Shown: positions 22,146-58,662 of the stretch, piece after piece
How positions within the stretch are numbered: the stretch's first letter is position 1
Layout of the letters: each line of letters begins with the position of its first letter
NCBI RefSeq assembly: GCF_045679555.1
Contig: NC_092091.1
Coordinates: forward strand, 16,701,072-16,765,071
Reading direction: 5' to 3'
DNA from: Salvelinus alpinus
Taxonomy: Eukaryota > Chordata > Actinopteri > Salmoniformes > Salmonidae
DNA: 64,000 nt
Program-made: the position numbers and the translations under genes
Notes under the pieces: generated by a model
Databases searched by the model: none
Seen by the model: only the letters and a program-made list of their open reading frames with translations
What the model was told of the DNA's origin: nothing

Positions 22146-22250
22146 TAATATCATCTAACCTAGTAATTATGCAATTTACTTGCATGCATGTGTGTGTGAG
22201 CCATCATAAAATTTGAGTAAATTGCATAATTACTAGGTTAGATGATATTA
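22146..22250. repeat. Perfect palindrome, 35-bp arms
   Basis: Arm 22146-22180 is the exact inverse complement of 22216-22250, with a 35-nt loop. It starts just after Tc1 D. The right arm ends in 'aggttagatgatatta', the same text as the unit of the adjoining minisatellite. Confidence 0.95.
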
Positions 22251-23162
22251 GATGAGGTTAGATGATATAAGATGAGGTTAGATGATATAAGATGAGGTTA
22301 CATTATATAAAATGAGGTTAGATGATATTAGATGAGGTTAGATGATATAAGATGAGGTTAGATGATATAAGATGAGGTTAGATGATATAAGATGAGGTTA
22401 GATTATATAAAATGAGGTTAGATGATATTAGATGAGGTTACATGATATAAGATGAGGTTAGATGATATAAGATGAGGTTAGATGATATAAGATGAGGTTA
22501 GATTATATAAAATGAGGTTAGATGATATGAGATGAGGTTAGATGATATAAGATGAGGTTAGATGATATAAGATGAGGTTAGATGATATAAGATGAGGTTA
22601 GATGATATAAGATGAGGTTAGATTATATAAAATTAGGTTAGATGATATAAGATGAGGTTAGATTATATAAAATGAGGTTAGATGATATTAGATGAGGTTA
22701 GATGATACGAGATGAAGTTAGATGATATAAAATGAGGTTAGATGATATAAGATGAGGTTAGATGATATAAGATGAGGTTAGATGATATAAGATGAGGTTA
22801 GATGATATAAGATGAGGTTAGATGATATAAGATGAGGTTAGATGATATAAGATGAGGTTAGATGATATAAGATGAGGTTAGATGATATGAGATGAGGTTA
22901 GATGATATAAGATGAGGTTAGATGATATAAGATGAGGTTAGATGATATAAGATGAGGTTAGATGATATAAGATGAGGTTAGATGATATGAGATGAGGTTA
23001 GATGATATGAGATGAGGTTAGATGATATGAGATGATGTTAGATGAGGTTAGATGATATGAGATGAGGTTAGATGATATGAGATGAGGTTAGATGATATGA
23101 GATGATGTTAGATGAGGTTAGATGATATTAGATGAGTTTAGATGATGTTAGATGAGGTTAGA
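22234..23162. repeat. 20-bp minisatellite
   Basis: About 46 tandem copies of gatgatataagatgaggtta with single-base variants (tatta, tatga, gattatataaaat), some arranged in higher-order blocks. It begins inside the right arm of the preceding palindrome. Confidence 0.95.
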
Positions 23163-23427
23163 TTAGTACTTTTGTTGTCTGTTATTCACAGAAATTGCAT
23201 TGCGTCAAAAGAGATCCACAACAAAAAGAGAGACATGATATAGGCATAACATCAGACAATCAATAGCTAATTACCATTTTAACAAGACAATTAAGTAACC
23301 ATCTGGTGAAATGAAGCATTGATATCTCACAACACAGAACTCTGCAGAAGTATCAACAAGCACAGAGCTACCGTGAAAGCCTGGTAGATGTGCTCAGAGT
23401 GATACCCTTCCCAAACACAATTGACCT

Positions 23428-23700
23428 GTAACGCACGCATCAAATCAAATCCAATTTGATTTGTCATGTGTCGAATACGACAAGTGTAGACCTTACTGTG
23501 AAATGCTTACTTACAAGCCCTTAACCAACATTGCAGTTAAAGAAATAGAGTTAAGAAAATATTTATTAAATTAACGAAAGTTTTAAAAAAATATTAAAAA
23601 GTACCTCAAGAAAATGACTTAACAATAACGAGGCTATATACAGGGGGTACCGGTACCGAGTCAATGTGCAGGGGTACAAGTTAGTCGAGGTCATTTGTAA
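23428..23700 (-). repeat. L2-type LINE 3' end, reversed
   Basis: The segment from 'aatccaatttgatttgtcat' through 'cttacaagcccttaaccaac' is the inverse complement of 51060-51310. The latter resembles the 3' UTR expected after RT ORFs like that at 26446-27369. This is a 5'-truncated insertion. Confidence 0.7.
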
Positions 23701-23717
23701 AGTGACTACGCATTTGT

Positions 23718-24288
23718 GGTGTAAAGTACTCAAGTAAAAATACTTTAAAGTACTTCTGAAGTAGTTTTTGGGGTATCCGTAATTTACTTTACTATTTATA
23801 TTTTTGACTACTTTTACTTTTACTCACTACATTCAGAAAGAAAATAATGTACTTTTTACTCCATACATTTTCCTTGACAATCAAAAGTACTCGTTACATT
23901 GTGAATGCTTAGCAGAACAGAACATCCCTGGTCATCCCTACTGCCTCTGATCTGGTGGACTCACTAAACACACATGCTTCGTTTGTAAATTATGTTGGAA
24001 TGTTGGAGTGTGCGCTCTGGCTATCGGTATTTTTTAAAATAAGAAAAGGGTGCCGTCTGGTTAGCTTAATAAAAGGAATTTTAAATTATTTTACTTTTGA
24101 TACTTAAGTATATTTGAGTAATTACATTTACTTTTGATACTTAAGTATATTTTAAATCAAATACTTTTAGACTTTTACCCAAGTATTATTTTACTGGGTG
24201 ACTTTTACTTTTACTTCAGTCATTTTCTATTAAGGTATCTTAACTTTTACTCAAGTATGACAATTTGGGTACCTTTTCCACCACTGTT
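23718..24288. mobile_element. Short DNA transposon (MITE-like) with TACTCAAGTA ends
   Basis: The left end 'tggtgtaaagtactcaagta' and the right end '...cttttactcaagtatgac ... ccaccactg' are inverted versions of each other. This is a common fish repeat. No ORF. Confidence 0.65.
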
Positions 24289-24557
24289 ATGCTTAGATAA
24301 TAAACATGCTAGCCCATCAGTGGTACCACAGTGTCCATTTGCATGCAAACAGCAGAAGCCTGATGCTAACTGAGCAAACTGCATAGAGGTGAACTGAAGG
24401 CCTGATTGATTTCCTGTCACACTATAATGCCCAACACCACACCCACCCAGCCTCTCAATAGTCACTCACAGACGGACACAGTAAATTAGGCTTCAGGGTT
24501 TTTGCAGAGTCCATGTTTTCCTCTCTCAACTGACCTGTGTGTGTGTTCTATTTTTAG

Positions 24558-34058
<9,501 letters not shown>

Positions 34059-34213
34059 CCAGGCTCCATCTCGCTTATGGCCTGTGGTTCTCAGATGGAC
34101 ATGAGAATGCAGACTAAACAATCTTAACATTCCATTTTTGTACATTTTCTAAAAGACCTACAACTACGTAAATAACCTACTAACACAGTAGTTCAAGTCA
34201 ACTCTGGAGTAAC

Positions 34214-34219
34214 AATAAA
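34214..34219 (+). terminator. Candidate polyadenylation signal of cacna2d4
   Basis: An AATAAA hexamer 156 bp downstream of the stop codon. It is the first one seen on the plus strand after the coding end. Confidence 0.55.
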
Positions 34220-35084
34220 AGGGCTATTTTCTCGTAAGACTCCTTTTCCCACACCGATAGAGAAAGAAACGAACCAGTCCTAACAAATGCCTCAATTTCT
34301 TTTGTACGAGCCATGGGATATGAGTTTGTGGACATGTGAATCGAAGGGAGAGACTGTTATTTTCATGGAGACACTGATATGGTAGAAAGATTTCAGCCCT
34401 CTACAGGGCAATCCATCTTAGTGCAGACTGAAGGACAACCACCCTGACAACCTCACTCAGCTGGAGAACTGTTGCCATAATATGCCCATCAACAGGAAAA
34501 TAGGAACATTTTCTCATATTTATACACAGTAACATTAAGATGTACTGTATTGATACTGTTGTTTTTTTGTATGTTGGAATGAACTACGGTACCAAAACTT
34601 TGTGCTACAAAAGAGGAAGGAATATTAATCTCTAATTTATAAGCAATAATGTATGTCATTACACTGGTGATTTGAATGGAACATGCTGGTGACAATTCCC
34701 TCAGAACTGAGAGGTGAGATCTAGTATAGTTTATGATTACTGGTACGCATGAAGCTTTACGAAATAATTGTCAGGGGGAGGAGACTGTTAAACAATAACC
34801 TATTGTCAAATGTGAATCAGAACACTACATATTTTTCTGTCTTATTCCCAACCCCACAGGACACAGGGCTCAATAGAATCCGTCTCGCCGTAGTCCAGCG
34901 CAGTAGCTCTAATTGAGCTGACATATGCAGTGTTTACTGTGAATGCAGTCTCCTCAAAAGCGGGAACATTGCCTTTAAATTTAAATTGCGCTATAGCGAC
35001 GAATTACGGCGATACGGATTGAATTGAGCCCATACTTACATGAGAAGCTGAGAGCAGCACAGAATCATCCACAGAGCAGCATTA

Positions 35085-35262
35085 TCAAATCAATCACATT
35101 TTATTGGTCACATACGTGTTTAACAGATGTTATTGCGGGTGTAGCGAAATGCTTGTGTTTCTTGCTCCGAAATTAGGGGTTAAGTGCCTTGCTCAAGGGC
35201 ACAACGGCAGTAGGTGGCACCTGAGATGTTGATGCCAGCAACCCTCTGGCCCATTTCTTCCC
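35085..35262 (-). repeat. LINE 3' end, reversed
   Basis: It starts 'aatcaatcacattttattgg', then 'aacagatgttattgcgggtg' and 'agcgaaatgcttgtgtttct', the standard salmonid LINE tail also seen at 32215 and 53320. Confidence 0.7.
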
Positions 35263-36749
35263 TGTAAAATTATTACAAGCTCACTGTTAGTAAACATGGT
35301 GTATTTCAATATTTGAATCATCAAAACGATCTGCATATAGTAGCTAGGACTACATGTAAATGAGATGCCATAGGTGCTTTGAGATATTGAGGAATATTAC
35401 AATATATTGAATATTTAAAATATGGTATCTTGTACCTTTTTCATTGTTGTCCCCTATAAGAGCTAGACCAATAAGAAACTGATACAGAGGGACATTATCT
35501 GTGACGTGTGCAAATGGTTGATGGCAGTTTGTACTGGAAACACACCGATACTGAGAAAATTCACCACTGCATTTATTTATCAAACAAAAACATGTTTTAT
35601 ACATTGTAGTATAGCCATTGCTTTCGTACACAGAATCTTTATCTTTTTAATACAAATGGAAAAGCTCTTTCGGTCCATCCACAGTAACTGGAGAACAAGA
35701 GGTTGACTGTATAGTAACAGGCAAACTTACCTTCAGTGCACAATCCAAAAACCCTCAACTACACACAACCACATTTTAAACTAAATGTATTATAGATTAT
35801 TACCTCTGTAATTCTAAGCTGTTAGAGATCTTCAGTGGTGATCAGTAGTAATGACAACTACAGTATACTGGAAATCCTGAAATATCTAGGGGGACAATTT
35901 TCACAAACCTATGAGAGAAATTTAGTTGAATATATTGCTTTAAAGTGAGGTAGCAACTTCCTGATTCACACAGATCACCCAATAAAATAATTTGTTTACA
36001 ATTCTGTAGAGATGTATGCATCTAGCAATACTGTACATCAACAACAGCAGAACATCTAAAGCTCTGTTTATACATGATTCTAACTTGCGTCCTTTGTCCT
36101 GCTCTTGTCCACATTCTGATTGTGCCCACATTTTTAGACATGTAGACAATCAAAAGACCGATTGTGATCAGATCATCCTGCCCACGCATTGTGTCTGAAT
36201 ACCTTACAAGTGTTATCTGGACAGATCTGGACAGAGAAACCATTTAAATAATTATTCTGCCCTCTAAGTGGCATCATTGACTGAGTACATCAATAGGTCT
36301 TACAATAAATATTTAGAAAGGATAGCTGTGAAATAATTTGCATAAAAGTAGGAACAGGACATCTGGTCACAATCCAGAAACAGTGGATGGATAATAGACA
36401 CATTTCTGGAAATACGGGCACAATCAGAATGTAGACAAGATCAGGAAAAAGGAACCATGTTAGCACCAGGTATAAACTGGCCTTAACACCACACTATACA
36501 GTTGTAGTGTGAGGGCTTAATCACAAATGACCAGTGCAAGGCTGAGAGATGGAAGAGACAGTGCACATTTCAACACATCTAGTGGAGTATATTTTTATCT
36601 TTCTGCCAGTAGCATTTTGATGAACTAGGATATTAACATTGTTCATAACCAGTACCTTTATGTCATTGGTATATAGAGATGAACGACACGTTTTGAAATG
36701 TAGCATTCATTTGACGGAGGGAAAGAAATACAGTTGGGAGGAAGCCCCT

Positions 36750-36755
36750 TTTATT
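36750..36755 (-). terminator. Candidate polyadenylation signal of afg3l1
   Basis: A minus-strand AATAAA (plus TTTATT) about 362 bp beyond the stop of afg3l1. Confidence 0.5.
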
Positions 36756-37116
36756 GAAATAAATAGCTGAAGATATCAAAACACGAGCCAAATGTACATG
36801 ATTCAGTTGACAAACTTATTTATGTGGAGAAAGAGAAAACATGCAACTCGTAAAAAGAACAAATCTCTCAAAAACAATGTGTCCACTGTCCATTAAATTA
36901 GCCTTTGAGTACCATGAGGCTCACCTCCAATATGGCCAATAATAAGGCATTAAAAGATTAGCATTCTGATTGAAAGTTTGTTTTGCACTGAGATAAATAT
37001 GTCCGGGGGCAGTGTACTATGCTAAATCACCCAACCCTCCTCTGCCTAGGCTACATGACTGGTGTGTGCTAAGACAGAGGTTGGGTTAAGAGGTTGCCTG
37101 TCACCGTTTGTCCTGC

Positions 37117-52209
<15,093 letters not shown>

Positions 52210-52535
52210 TCTCCCGCTGGCACTTGCCCTCCACTCTTTGAAAAAATATCAAATGTTCTAGATATTCTGGCTTCTTACAGTTCATCAGTGTGACAGTGTT
52301 GGATAACAGCCACAGTCATTACATACTGCAAGAGCAAGAATGTCAGAGCAAGACCACTAAGGACCCCAATAAATTGACCAAAATTATGCCTGACAATCTG
52401 GATTGGAATGTAAATGTTTTTCCATTGATTCTTAGGGTATGGTCAACAATTGCATGTAAAATATAACAATATTTAAAATACAGTATATCAAGGATGATAT
52501 GTGTTCAATAATTACAAGTTTACAGCTTTAATTAA

Positions 52536-52541
52536 CTTTAT
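52536..52541 (-). terminator. Candidate polyadenylation signal of urah
   Basis: A minus-strand AATAAA (plus TTTATT) about 320 bp after the urah stop, just downstream of the candidate CCAAT box of afg3l1. Confidence 0.4.
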
Positions 52542-52559
52542 TTCATTTATGCGCGAATA

Positions 52560-52620
52560 GGACGACTTTGAGTCTTTCTGCGGAGCTCGATCTTGCTCTG
52601 TGATTGGCTGAGAAACACAC
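52560..52620 (-). promoter_or_regulatory. Candidate afg3l1 promoter CCAAT box
   Basis: On the minus strand a CCAAT (52607-52603, in CAGCCAATCACAG) lies about 395 bp upstream of the afg3l1 ATG, in a locally GC-richer stretch. No TATA box is visible. The only 653 bp between urah's stop and the afg3l1 start must hold both the urah 3' end and this promoter. Confidence 0.4.
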
Positions 52621-52862
52621 ACGCACATTGCATCATGGATGAGCAATTTGACAGGTAGATTACAAAATATGTACGTTCATGATGAACAGACAAAAAGCAA
52701 AATATTCAGCACGTGATAGCCATTTCACTTCAGTTCATCATCATGACTATTTCAAACAACAGTAACTCGACCACTTAGGTATCAACTGGACATGTAAGCA
52801 TTTTAGCTCGATTAACCACATCCATGGTATAGTGCGGGCAGAGGCTCAGACGAGAGATGGCT

Positions 52863-55800
52863 CTAACTTCCCCTGTACGTGCTATAGGAGAAGCGGCTCA
52901 GGAGCAGGGGCAAGTGGAATCTCTCGTTTGGGTTTGTTATAGTGAAGACAATCTGTTGAAGAAAAAAAAGAGAAAGAAACAGAACATAATAAGGGTTTGT
53001 TGGTTTTAATCTTTCAAAAAGGGCGGAAATTCCTCCAGGGCAAATGTATTAGTAGGTGTATTGATACGTCCATGGCTGATACCCACTTACCTCAACATAT
53101 GGGTAGAAGGAGTTGTGACCCAAACTCTCCCAATATTGTCCAGTCTCAAAACGCATCTTATACATCCCAGGCGTGAACGCTTTTGTAGTGATGAGTCCAG
53201 GACAGCGACCATCTTCGTCGGTGGTTCTAAAATAATGAGAAGGTTGATGATTCTGCATGGGTTTTTGTCATATATTCAAGTTTCAAAATTGACATGGCCC
53301 AAAATTAGTATGTTTGTATCTTTTCAATTGCATAAATCAATTATTGGCCATGTACACATATTTTGCAGATGTTATCGCAGGTGCAGTAAAATGCTTATGT
53401 TTGACTAGAATACAGTATATACAGTGCATTTGGAAAGTATTCAGGCCCCTTGACTTTTTCACATTTTGTTACGTTACAGCCTTATTCTAAAATTGATTAA
53501 ATACTTTTCCCCTCATCAATCTACATACAATACCTCATAATATCAAAGCGAAAACAGGTTTTGAAATGTTTTTAAAAAAAATGCAAATGTATTAAACATA
53601 AGTATTCAGAACCTTTGCTATGAGACTCGAAATTGAGCTCAGGTGCATCCTGTTTCCATTGATCATCCTTGAGATGTGTTTACAACATGATTGGAGTCCA
53701 CCTGTGGTAAATTCAATTGATTGGACATGATTTGGAAAACCACACACCTGTCAATGCAGTTGACAATGCATGTCAGAGCAAAAACCAAGCCATGAGGTCG
53801 AAGGATGTGTCCGTTGAGCTTCGAAACAGTATTGTGTCAAGGCACAGATCTGGAGGAGAGTAACAAAACATGTATGCAGCATTGAAGATCCCCAAGAACA
53901 CAGTGGCCTCCATCATTTTTAAATGTAAGAAGTTTGGATCCACCAAGACTCTTCCTAGAGCTAGCCGCCCAGACAAATTGAGCCATCAGGGGAGAAGGGC
54001 ATTGGTCAGGGAGGTGACCAAGAACCCGATGGTCACTCTGACAGAGCTTCAGAGTTCTGTTGAGATGGGAGAAACTTCCAGATGGACAACCATCTCTTCA
54101 GCATTCCACCAATCAGGCCTTTATGGTAGTGGCAAGACAGAAGCCATTCCTCAGTAAAAGGCATATGACAGCCCACTTGGAGTTTGGCAAAAGGCACCTA
54201 AAGGACTCTCAGACCATGACCAACAAGATTCTCCGGTCTGATGAAACCAATATTGAACTCTTTGGCTTGAATGCCAAGCGTCACGTCTGGAGGAAACCAA
54301 GCACCATCCCTATGGTGAAGCATGGGGGTGGCAGCATCATGCTGTGGGAATGTTTTCAGTGGCAGGGATTGGGAGACTAGTCAGGATCAAGCGAGAGATC
54401 CTTGAAGAAAACCTGCTCCAGAGCGCTCAGGACCTCAGACTGGGGCTAAGGTTCACCATCCAACAGGACAACGACCCTAACCATACAGCCAAGACAATGC
54501 AGGATTGGCTTCGGGACAAGTCTCTGAATGTCCTAGAGTGGCCCAGCCAGACCCCGGACTTGAACCCAATCAAACATCTCTGGGGAGACCTGAAAATAGC
54601 TGTGCAGCGACGCTTCCCATCCAACCTGACAGAGCTTGAGAGGATCGGCAGAGAAGAATGGGAGAAACTCCACAAATACAGGTGTGCCAAGCTTGTAGCG
54701 TCATACCCAAGAAGACTCAAGGCTGTTATCGCTACCAAAGGTGCTTCAACAAAGTACTGAGTACAGGGTCTGAATACTTATGTAAATGTAATATATCCAT
54801 TTTTTATTTTCAATACATTTGCAAAAATTTCAAAACTGTTTTTGCTTTGTTATTATTGTGTAGATTGATGAGGAACAAAATTATTTTAATCAATTTTAGA
54901 ATAAGGCTGTAACGTAACAAAATGTGGAAAAAGTGAAGGGGTCTGAATACTTTCCTTATGCACCGTACATATGAAGTGGGTAAAGCAGTATGTGAACATT
55001 AAAGTGACCAGTGTTCAATGACTATGTACATAGGGCAGCAGTCTCTATGGTGGGGGGGTAGAGTGCCAGGTGGTAGGCGGCTAGAACAGTGACTAAGGTT
55101 CAGGGTAGGGTACTGGTAGAAGGTCAGCTAGTGGTGACTATTTGTCTGATAGCTTGGAGATGTTTTTCAGTCTCTCGGCCCCAGCTTTGATGCACCTGTA
55201 CCATCTCCGCCTTCTAGATGGTAGCAGGGTGAACAGGCCGTGGCTCAGGTGTCTGAGGTCATTGATGACCTTCATGTGACACAGGGTGCTGTAGGTGTCC
55301 TGGAGGCATGGCAGTGGGCCCCCAGTGATGCGTTGGGCTGACTGCACCACCCTCTGGAGAAACAGGATGCTCTTAATGGTGCGTCTGTAGAAGTTTGTGT
55401 TGGTCTAAAGGTAGTGCATCTCCATGCATTATCAGTCGATCACTATTAATAATAGCAGTGAACATTTCACAAATAGGCCTGAAGCTAGGCTAACTAGATC
55501 CCAAAGGTATATGCAACACACAAAGGGAGAAAAGAGTGAGACAGTAGGCCTATATCAGGCGGCTTGTTCACCCTACCCCACAGTCACTAGGTAGTAGGAC
55601 TATATCAGGCAGCCATTCACCCTACCCCACAGTCACTAGGTAGTAGGACTATATCAGGCAGCTGTTCACCCTAACCCACAGTCACGAGGTAGTAGGACTA
55701 TAAAAGGCAGCTGTTCACCCTACCCAACAGTCACTAGGTAGTAAGCCTATATCAGGCAGCTGTTCACCCTACCCAACAGTCACTAGGTAGTAGGCCTATA

Positions 55801-58653
55801 TCAGGCAGCTGTTCACCCTACCCCACAGTCACTAGGTAGTAGGACTATATCAGGCAGCTGTTCACCCTACCCCACAGTCACTAGGTAGTAGGACTATATC
55901 AGGCAGCTGTTCACCCTACCCCACAGTCACTAGGTAGTAGGACTATAACAGGCAGCTATTCACCCTACCCCACAGTCACTAGGTAGTAGGACTATAACAG
56001 GCAGCTATTCACCCTACCCCACAGTCACTAGGTAGTAGGACTATATCAGGCAGCTGTTCACCCTACCCCACAGTCACTAGGTAGTAGGACTATATCAGGC
56101 AGGTATTCACCCTACCCCACAGTCACTAGGTAGTAGGACTATATCAGGCAGCTATTCACCCTACCCCACAGTCACTAGGTAGTAGGACTATATCAGGCAG
56201 CTGTTCACCCTACCCAACAGTCACTAGGTAGTAGGACTATATCAGGCAGCTGTTCACCCTACCCCACAGTCACTAGGTAGTAGGACTATATCAGGCAGCT
56301 ATTCACCCTACCCAACAGTCACTAGGTAGTAGGACTATATCAGGCAGCTGTTCACCCTACCCCACAGTCACTAGGTAGTAGGACTATATCAGGCAGCTGT
56401 TCACCCTACCCAACAGTCACTAGGTAGTAGGACTATATCAGGCAGCTATTCACCCTACCCCACAGTCACTAGGTAGTAGGACTATAACAGGCAGCTATTC
56501 ACCCTACCCCACAGTCACTAGGTAGTAGGACTATAACAGGCAGCTATTCACCCTACCCCACAGTCACTAGGTAGTAGGACTATATCAGGCAGCTGTTCAC
56601 CCTACCCCACAGTCACTAGGTAGTAGGACTATAACAGGCAGCTATTCACCCTACCCCACAGTCACTAGGTAGTAGGACTATAACAGGCAGCTATTCACCC
56701 TACCCCACAGTCACTAGGTAGTAGGACTATAACAGGCAGCTATTCACCCTACCCCACAGTCACTAGGTAGTAGGACTATAACAGGCAGCTATTCACCCTA
56801 CCCCACAGTCACTAGGTAGTAGGACTATATCAGGCAGCTGTTCACCCTACCCAACAGTCACTAGGTAGTAGGACTATAACAGGCAGCTATTCACCCTACC
56901 CCACAGTCACTAGGTAGTAGGACTATAACAGGCAGCTATTCACCCTACCCCACAGTCACTAGGTAGTAGGACTATAACAGGCAGCTATTCACCCTACCCC
57001 ACAGTCACTAGGTAGTAGGACTATATCAGGCAGCTATTCACCCTACCCAACAGTCACTAGGTAGTAAGACTATAACAGGCAGCTATTCACCCTACCCCAC
57101 AGTCACTAGGTAGTAAGACTATAACAGGCAGCTATTCACCCTACCCCACAGTCACTAGGTAGTAGGACTATAACAGGCAGCTATTCACCCTACCCCACAG
57201 TCACTAGGTAGTAAGACTATAACAGGCAGCTATTCACCCTACCCCACAGTCACTAGGTAGTAAGACTATAACAGGCAGCTATTCACCCTACCCCACAGTC
57301 ACTAGGTAGTAGGACTATATCAGGCAGCTATTCACCCTACCCCACAGTCACTAGGTAGTAGGACTATAACAGGCAGCTATTCACCCTACCCCACAGTCAC
57401 TAGGTAGTAGGACTATAACAGGCAGCTATTCACCCTACCCCACAGTCACTAGGTAGTAGGACTATAACAGGCAGCTATTCACCCTACCCCACAGTCACTA
57501 GGTAGTAGGACTATAACAGGCAGCTATTCACCCTACCCCACAGTCACTAGGTAGTAGGACTATAACATGCAGCTATTCACCCTACCCCACAGTCACTAGG
57601 TAGTAGGACTATATCAGGCAGCTATTCACCCTACCCCACAGTCACTAGGTAGTAGGACTATAACAGGCAGCTATTCACCCTACCCCACAGTCACTAGGTA
57701 GTAGGACTATATCAGGCAGCTATTCACCCTACCCCACAGTCACTAGGTAGTAGGACTATAACAGGCAGCTATTCACCCTACCCCACAGTCACTAGGTAGT
57801 AGGACTATAACAGGCAGCTATTCACCCTACCCCACAGTCACTAGGTAGTAGGACTATAACAGGCAGCTATTCACCCTACTACACAGTCACTAGGTAGTAG
57901 GACTATAACAGGCAGCTATTCACCCTACCCCACAGTCACTAGGTAGTAGGACTATAACAGGCAGCTATTCACCCTACCCCACAGTCACTAGGTAGTAGGA
58001 CTATAACAGGCAGCTATTCACCCTACCCCACAGTCACTAGGTAGTAGGACTATAACAGGCAGCTATTCACCCTACCCCACAGTCACTAGGTAGTAGGACT
58101 ATAACAGGCAGCTATTCACCCTACCCCACAGTCACTAGGTAGTAGGACTATAACAGGCAGCTATTCACCCTACCCCACAGTCACTAGGTAGTAGGACTAT
58201 AACAGGCAGCTATTCACCCTACCCCACAGTCACTAGGTAGTAGGACTATAACAGGCAGCTAATCACCCTACCCCACAGTCACTAGGTAGTAAGCCTATAT
58301 CAGGCAGCTGTTCACCCTACCCCACAGTCACTAGGTAGTAGGACTATATCAGGCAGCTGTTCACCCTACCCCACAGTCACTAGGTAGTAGGACTATATCA
58401 GGCAGCTATTCACCCTACCCCACAGTCACTAGGTAGTAGGACTATAACAGGCAGCTGTTCACCCTACCCCACAGTCACTAGGTAGTAGGACTATAACAGG
58501 CAGCTATTCACCCTACCCCACAGTCACTAGGTTCCAGATGACTAGGAGTGAGTCCAGTCGGTGCAGACTGAGGGCCATTCTTGCCCCTGGGACTCCGTCA
58601 CCTGTGTTCAACACAAAGGTGGTCAGGGGGCTGTTTGGAAGTGTGGAAGACAT
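52863..58653 (-). CDS. urah: 5-hydroxyisourate hydrolase (transthyretin-like HIUase), three coding exons
   Basis: Coding exons are 58653-58517 (exon from 58662), 53226-53091 and 52952-52863, 120 residues. Phases are 2 then 0, with sites CCACAG|, GG|GTAGGG, TTTTAG|, GAG|GTAAGT and CAACAG|. It belongs to the transthyretin-related family that hydrolyses 5-hydroxyisourate after urate oxidase. Landmarks are [49 protein letters not shown] and the hallmark C-terminus [14 protein letters not shown]. Of the active-site set, Arg in DGRC and His in FHLPLLLS are present, but the N-terminal His of the TTHVL block is Phe (TTT codon). The exon 2 donor merges into a 49-bp minisatellite. A likely 5' UTR exon ends at 59351. 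The next gene on the strand is afg3l1, 654 bp on. The frame is otherwise intact, so it may be functional or a young decaying copy. Confidence 0.93.
53422..54965 (+). mobile_element. Tc1-like DNA transposon F
   Basis: Ends CAGTGCATTTGGAAAGTATT on the left and 'gaatactttccttatgcacc' on the right, each beside TA (53420-53421, 54966-54967). The intact relative at 32500 shows the empty site. A decayed transposase gene runs in plus orientation. Confidence 0.92.
53792..54760 (+). pseudogene. Tc1 transposase, broken, catalytic Glu changed
   Basis: The frame starts near 53792 ([20 protein letters not shown]) and hits a stop at about 53860. It resumes as [15 protein letters not shown], stops again at 54157, and continues in other frames ([34 protein letters not shown]) to the end at 54760. 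Of the DDE triad, RSDETN and QQDNDPNH are kept, but the third residue is Lys (LNPIKHLW). Confidence 0.9.
55541..58530. repeat. 49-bp minisatellite in urah intron, about 61 units
   Basis: Units of 49 bp ('cagtcactaggtagtaggac', 'tataacaggcagctattcac', 'cctacccca') repeat for 3.0 kb with few variant bases (atat/ataa, gctg/gcta). The last unit overlaps the 3' end of urah exon 2 and its splice donor. Confidence 0.96.
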
Positions 58654-58662
58654 CTCTGAAGA

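Larger units (their letters stand above)
34059..37116. other. Convergent intergenic region and 3' UTRs
   Basis: cacna2d4 ends at 34058 and afg3l1 ends at 37117 on the opposite strand. A plus-strand AATAAA lies at 34214-34219, 156 bp after the cacna2d4 stop. A minus-strand AATAAA lies at 36755-36750, about 360 bp after the afg3l1 stop. Apart from the LINE tail at 35085-35262 I see no other gene or named repeat. Confidence 0.55.
53310..55395 (-). repeat. Reversed LINE copy split by a Tc1 insertion, urah intron
   Basis: 53310-53421 and 54966-55395 are the two parts of one LINE 3' region matching 32215-32660. The distal part reads on the minus strand as an RT C-terminus ([20 protein letters not shown]). 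It lies between urah exons 2 and 3. Confidence 0.78.

Noticed and set aside
55541-58530. CRISPR-like regular array
   Set aside because: Units are contiguous 49-bp tandem copies with no unique spacers, in a vertebrate intron; it is a minisatellite.
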